From contig JAIXWD010000020.1 of assembly GCA_027482225.1 (NCBI GenBank), positions 186,001-250,000 on the forward strand: a stretch of 64,000 nt of DNA, in the 5' to 3' direction. The stretch is from Bacteroidota bacterium. Its GTDB lineage: Bacteria; Bacteroidota; Bacteroidia; UKL13-3. This document shows positions 59,893 to 64,000 of this stretch, in pieces. The position numbers and the translations under genes were made by a program. Position 1 is the first letter of the stretch, and every line of letters starts with the position of its first letter. Under the pieces are notes generated by a model that was not told the DNA's origin, made no database searches, and saw nothing but the letters and a program-made list of their open reading frames with translations.

Positions 59893-61155
59893 ATGATAGA
59901 TGTAGTTTTAGGCCTCCAATGGGGCGATGAAGGAAAAGGTAAAATTGTTGATGTATTAACACCACAATACGATGTAGTGGCAAGATTTCAAGGTGGGCCA
60001 AATGCAGGACACTCGCTTGAGTTTAATGGCCAAAAGCATGTGTTAAATACAATCCCATCGGGTATATTCCACCAACATACCATTAACGTAATAGGTAACG
60101 GTGTGGTAATTGATCCCATTACATTAAAAAAGGAAATAGAAAAAGTAATGGCTTCGGGAGTTGATCCAAGAAAGAACCTATACATATCTGAAAAAGCACA
60201 TTTAATTATACCAACACACCGTTTGGTTGATGCAGCAAGTGAAGCACAAAAAGGTGAGCATAAAATTGGTTCTACCTTAAGAGGTATTAGCCCAACATAC
60301 CAAGATAAAATTGGCAGAAGTGGTTTGCGAATTGGAGACATTTTAACGCCAAATTTTAAAGAGAAATACCTAACAGCGGTTGCTAACCATAAGCTATTGT
60401 TAGATAGATTTAACCACAGCTATAATCTTGAAGAACATGAGCCTGCATTTTTTGAAGCCGTGGAGTTTTTAAAACAGTTTAAAATAATCAGCTCTGAGTA
60501 TTTTATTAATAAGTTAATTAACGAAGGCAAAAAAGTATTGGCCGAAGGTGCGCAAGGTACTTTGTTGGATATTGATTTTGGAACTTATCCGTTTGTAACT
60601 TCATCAAACACCATTACAGGTGGTGTTTGCAGTGGTTTAGGTGTGGCTCCACAAAAAATTAATAAAGTATACGGTATATTTAAGGCATACTGTACACGTG
60701 TAGGTAGCGGACCTTTTCCTACCGAGTTACACGATACTACAGGAGAACAATTGCGCAAACAAGGTTTTGAGTTTGGTGCAACAACTGGTCGCCCGCGCAG
60801 AACAGGTTGGTTAGATTTACCTACACTTAAATACGCCATTATGCTTAACGGAGTAACCGATTTAATTTGTACCAAAAGTGATGTGTTAAGTGGGTTTGAA
60901 GTTGTACCTGTTTGTGATGCTTATGATATTAATGGTGCACGTGTAACAGAAATTCCTTACAACTTTAATGATGCCCCTATAAAGCCATTGTTTAAAGAAT
61001 TTAAAGGTTGGAGTGAAGAATTAACAGGATTAAGAAAGTTTGAAGAATTACCTGCAAACTTTAAAGCTTACATGGAATATGTAGAAGAACAAGTAGGATT
61101 AAAAATGAGTGTGATATCTATTGGTCCTGATAGGGAACAAACTATAGTAAGATAA
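59893..61155 (+). CDS. purA: Adenylosuccinate synthase
   Basis: VVLGLQWGDEGKGKIVDVL, GPNAGHSLEF, TTGRPRRTGWLDLP. Confidence 0.98.
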   Translation: MIDVVLGLQWGDEGKGKIVDVLTPQYDVVARFQGGPNAGHSLEFNGQKHVLNTIPSGIFHQHTINVIGNGVVIDPITLKKEIEKVMASGVDPRKNLYISEKAHLIIPTHRLVDAASEAQKGEHKIGSTLRGISPTYQDKIGRSGLRIGDILTPNFKEKYLTAVANHKLLLDRFNHSYNLEEHEPAFFEAVEFLKQFKIISSEYFINKLINEGKKVLAEGAQGTLLDIDFGTYPFVTSSNTITGGVCSGLGVAPQKINKVYGIFKAYCTRVGSGPFPTELHDTTGEQLRKQGFEFGATTGRPRRTGWLDLPTLKYAIMLNGVTDLICTKSDVLSGFEVVPVCDAYDINGARVTEIPYNFNDAPIKPLFKEFKGWSEELTGLRKFEELPANFKAYMEYVEEQVGLKMSVISIGPDREQTIVR

Positions 61156-61158
61156 ATC

Positions 61159-61187
61159 AAAAAAGTCGGGCTTGCCCGACTTTTTTT
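61159..61187. terminator. Bidirectional terminator between purA and LOG-family gene
   Basis: AAAAAAGTCGGGC-TT-GCCCGACTTTTTT perfect palindrome. Confidence 0.85.
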
Positions 61188-61953
61188 ATGATGCTTTGTT
61201 AAACCATTCCCCCAACCATTTTTTAGGTTTAAGGATTTTTGTTTTCTTCAAGCCAAATTTACCTATGGCATGTTTTTTTAGGTGTGCCACGGCTTCATCA
61301 ATAGAGTCGGTTATAAGTAAGTATTCTTTAATTTCTGCTTCCGATACGGTTTTGTTTCTGATCATATCCTCGGTTAATTCAATTAAGTTTTTCCAATAAT
61401 CCTTACCAAATAATACCACTGGGAATTCATTGATTTTACCAGTTTGAATCAAAGTTAGTGCTTCAAACATTTCATCCATTGTTCCCCAGCCGCCCGGCAT
61501 AATTACAAACGCATACGAGTATTTTACCAAGAGTGTTTTTCGTACAAAAAAGTATTTAAAGTTTACAGAAGTATGTACATATGGATTTTCTTTTTGCTCG
61601 TGTGGCAAAACAATATTACAACCAATTGATTGTCCTCCGGCCTCAAAAGCTCCTCGGTTTGCGGCTTCCATAATACCCGGTCCACCACCGGTAATAATGG
61701 TAAAACCTAATTTGCTAATTTCGGCACTTAACTTAACTGTAGTTTGGTAATATGGGTGGTCTTCTTTAAAACGCGCACTGCCAAATACCGTAACACATGG
61801 ACCAGTAAAATGTAATTTTTGGAATCCTCTGATAAACTCCCACATCACTTTAAATAAAAACTTAAGTTCTCTAAATCGTGATCGTGGTCCTTCTAAAAAT
61901 CGCCTTTCAGAATGAAGAATTTTATCTCTTTTAGCTTTAGTTATTTTTGTCAT
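61186..61953 (-). CDS. LOG / TIGR00730 family protein (lysine-decarboxylase-like)
   Basis: GGGPGIMEAANRGAFEAGG and PGGWGTMDEMFEAL motifs. Confidence 0.92.
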   Translation of the reverse strand: MTKITKAKRDKILHSERRFLEGPRSRFRELKFLFKVMWEFIRGFQKLHFTGPCVTVFGSARFKEDHPYYQTTVKLSAEISKLGFTIITGGGPGIMEAANRGAFEAGGQSIGCNIVLPHEQKENPYVHTSVNFKYFFVRKTLLVKYSYAFVIMPGGWGTMDEMFEALTLIQTGKINEFPVVLFGKDYWKNLIELTEDMIRNKTVSEAEIKEYLLITDSIDEAVAHLKKHAIGKFGLKKTKILKPKKWLGEWFNKAS

Positions 61954-61970
61954 AAGTGGATACAAAATAA

Positions 61971-62001
61971 AAAAAGACGCAGGTGTTTTCTACGTCTTTT
62001 T
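61971..62001 (-). terminator. Terminator downstream of hppD
   Basis: AAAAAGACG ... CGTCTTTTT with minus-strand T-tract. Confidence 0.65.
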
Positions 62002-62026
62002 ATTGTTACAAAATAATCTATTACAA

Positions 62027-63151
62027 TTACAAATTACCTCTATTGGCTTGTTCTCTTTCTAAGGCCTCAAACAAAGCTTTAAAATTGCCTTTACCAAAGC
62101 TTTTTGCTCCTTTACGTTGTATTATTTCAAAAAACATGGTTGGTCGGTCTTCAACAGGTTTTGTAAATAGTTGCAATAAGTAACCTTCATCATCCCTATC
62201 AACCAAAATACCTAATTCTCTTAATGGTTCAATATCCTCTTCAATTGTTCCTACTCTATCTAATAAATCGTTGTAGTAACTATCCGGAACTTTTAAAAAT
62301 TCAACACCTCTTGCCATTAACTGTCGAATTGTACTAACAATATCTTTAGTAGCAATAGCAATGTGTTGCACCCCTTCACCTTCATAAAAATCAAGGTACT
62401 CTTCTATCTGTGATTTTTTCTTTCCTTCAGCCGGTTCGTTAATAGGGAATTTGACATATCCATTACCATTGCTCATTACTTTACTCATCAAAGCTGAGTA
62501 TTCGGTACTAATGTCTTTGTCATCAAATGAGAGTATGTTTTTAAAACCCATTACATCCTCATAAAACTTTACCCATTTGTTCATTTGGTTCCATCCTACA
62601 TTACCCACACAATGGTCAACATACAATAAACCTGTTGGCTCAGGATTATAGCTACTTTCCCATTTTATAAAACCAGGTAAAAACACACCGTTGTAGTTTT
62701 TGCGCTCAATAAACAAATGTTCTACTTCGCCATAAGTTTTAATACCACTCAAGCGTACTTCTCCATCTTTATCAGTTAGTGTAGTTGGTTTAATAGTGCC
62801 TACTCCGCCTTTACCTGTTGTTTTTTCATATGCTTCGTAAGCATCATCCACCCAAAGTGCTAAATATTTTACCCCATCTCCGTGTTTGCGATGATGTTCA
62901 GCAATATGGCTATCACTGTGTAATGGTGATGTTAAAATTAAACGCATCTTATCTTGAATTAAAACATAAGACACGCGGTCTTTTAACCCTGTTTCTGGTC
63001 CAGCGTAAGCAAGGCTTTGAAAGCCAAAAGCTGTTTTATAAAAATGAGCGGATTGTTTAGCATTACCTACCCAAAGTTCAATATAATCGGTGCCATTTAA
63101 TGGCAAAAAATCTTGCATGGTTTCTTGTTTTTTTATATCTAAGGTTTCCAT
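62027..63151 (-). CDS. hppD: 4-hydroxyphenylpyruvate dioxygenase
   Basis: YIELWVGNAKQSAHFYKTAFGFQSLAYAGPETG, VDHCVGNV, GVQHIAIATKDIV. Confidence 0.97.
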   Translation of the reverse strand: METLDIKKQETMQDFLPLNGTDYIELWVGNAKQSAHFYKTAFGFQSLAYAGPETGLKDRVSYVLIQDKMRLILTSPLHSDSHIAEHHRKHGDGVKYLALWVDDAYEAYEKTTGKGGVGTIKPTTLTDKDGEVRLSGIKTYGEVEHLFIERKNYNGVFLPGFIKWESSYNPEPTGLLYVDHCVGNVGWNQMNKWVKFYEDVMGFKNILSFDDKDISTEYSALMSKVMSNGNGYVKFPINEPAEGKKKSQIEEYLDFYEGEGVQHIAIATKDIVSTIRQLMARGVEFLKVPDSYYNDLLDRVGTIEEDIEPLRELGILVDRDDEGYLLQLFTKPVEDRPTMFFEIIQRKGAKSFGKGNFKALFEALEREQANRGNL

Positions 63152-63183
63152 TCTGTTGTTTATTCTTCGTTTATTAATCAGTG

Positions 63184-64000
63184 TTATTCAACCCAGGTTT
63201 TGTAATATCCTGGGTCTTCCAATTTCATTGCCTCTTCTGTAATTTGTAATGGATAAAACGGGTCAATCATTACAGCAAGTTCGCGTGTTTCTTTTTTACC
63301 TATTGATTTCTCTACTGTGCCAGGGTGTGGCCCATGCGGAATACCTTTAGGATGTAAACTTATCATTCCACGTTCTACGTGTTTACGGCTCATAAAATCT
63401 CCATCAACATAATACAATACTTCATCACTATCTACATTGCTGTGGTTGTATGGCGCAGGTATTGAATCTGGATGATAATCATATAACCGTGGTACAAACG
63501 AACAAATTACAAAGTTGTGTCCTTCAAAAGTTTGATGTATTGGAGGTGGCATGTGCACACGCCCGGTAATAGGTTCGTAGTTATGTATACTAAAGCCATA
63601 AGGATATTGGTAGCCATCCCAACCAATCGCATCAAACGGATGCGAGCCAAGGGTATAAGGGAATATCATATCTTGTTTTTTTATTAGCACCTTAAAGTCA
63701 CCTAACTCATCATGGGTATTGGTTAATACTGGTAGTTTAATATCACGTTCGCAATAAGGTGAATGCTCTAACAATTGCCCAAATGTGTTCATGTAACGTT
63801 TTGGTGGGCGAATAGGAGAGAAACTCTCTGTTATAAATAACCTATTTTGTTCTGTGTTAAAATGCAATTGATAAATCACACCCCTGGGTATCACCAAATA
63901 ATCTCCGTATTCAAATTCAATATCACCAAATATGGTTTTTAAAACGCCACTTCCTTCATGAACAAAAATCACCTCATCCGAATCGGCATTTTTATAAAAG
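63184..64000 (-). CDS. hmgA: Homogentisate 1,2-dioxygenase, partial (5' end outside window)
   Basis: FVHEGSGVLKTIFGDIEFEYGDYLVIPRGVIYQL...PYGFSIHNYEPITGRVHMPPPIHQTFEG; frame open to window edge (FYKNADSDEV upstream). Confidence 0.93.
   Translation of the reverse strand, partial: FYKNADSDEVIFVHEGSGVLKTIFGDIEFEYGDYLVIPRGVIYQLHFNTEQNRLFITESFSPIRPPKRYMNTFGQLLEHSPYCERDIKLPVLTNTHDELGDFKVLIKKQDMIFPYTLGSHPFDAIGWDGYQYPYGFSIHNYEPITGRVHMPPPIHQTFEGHNFVICSFVPRLYDYHPDSIPAPYNHSNVDSDEVLYYVDGDFMSRKHVERGMISLHPKGIPHGPHPGTVEKSIGKKETRELAVMIDPFYPLQITEEAMKLEDPGYYKTWVE

Noticed and set aside
1-64000. CRISPR arrays, prophage, IS elements, toxin-antitoxin or defence islands
   Set aside because: No regularly spaced repeats, transposase/integrase or recognisable defence proteins were seen; most of the window is core housekeeping content.

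Overview
This 64-kb window looks like a chromosomal core segment of a Bacteroidota genome. The phylum call rests on TonB receptor/PorV-like genes, S46 peptidase, C-minus ribosomal proteins and TTG-N19/20-TAnnTTTG promoters. It is gene-dense and mostly housekeeping. Main blocks: (1) the end of a TonB-dependent receptor, a 1295-aa secreted protein and a PorV/PorQ-like protein; (2) greA, HIT, ruvC, LPG-synthase/flippase-like and glycosyltransferase genes; (3) an SDR, rnhB, ferritin and fhs; (4) a small surface-polysaccharide cluster (GT4, Wzx-like, Wzz-like, O-antigen-ligase-like); (5) alanine dehydrogenase and the yceD-rpmF-plsX-fabH-accB-accC cluster; (6) a continuous str-S10-spc-alpha ribosomal superoperon (rpsL to rplQ, including secY, infA, rpmJ and rpoA); (7) queG, an S46 peptidase and three tandem paralogous outer-membrane-like proteins; (8) clpX, clpP, tig and tRNA-Leu(TAG); (9) a RelA/SpoT homologue, XRE and Fur regulators, purA, a LOG-family protein, hppD and partial hmgA. 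I found no CRISPR array, prophage, intact transposon or recognisable defence island. I did not find a clearly new multi-gene system. The best second-look items are a structured rpsN-rpsH intergenic region, a dual promoter plus AT-hairpin leader before rpsL, a 13-bp-period ACTGACA repeat upstream of clpP, an acyltransferase remnant next to a REP-like palindrome, a lipoprotein ORF split by an in-frame TGA, an orphan terminator suggesting a small RNA, and uncharacterised OMP-like proteins. All family calls come from reading translations; no database search was run.
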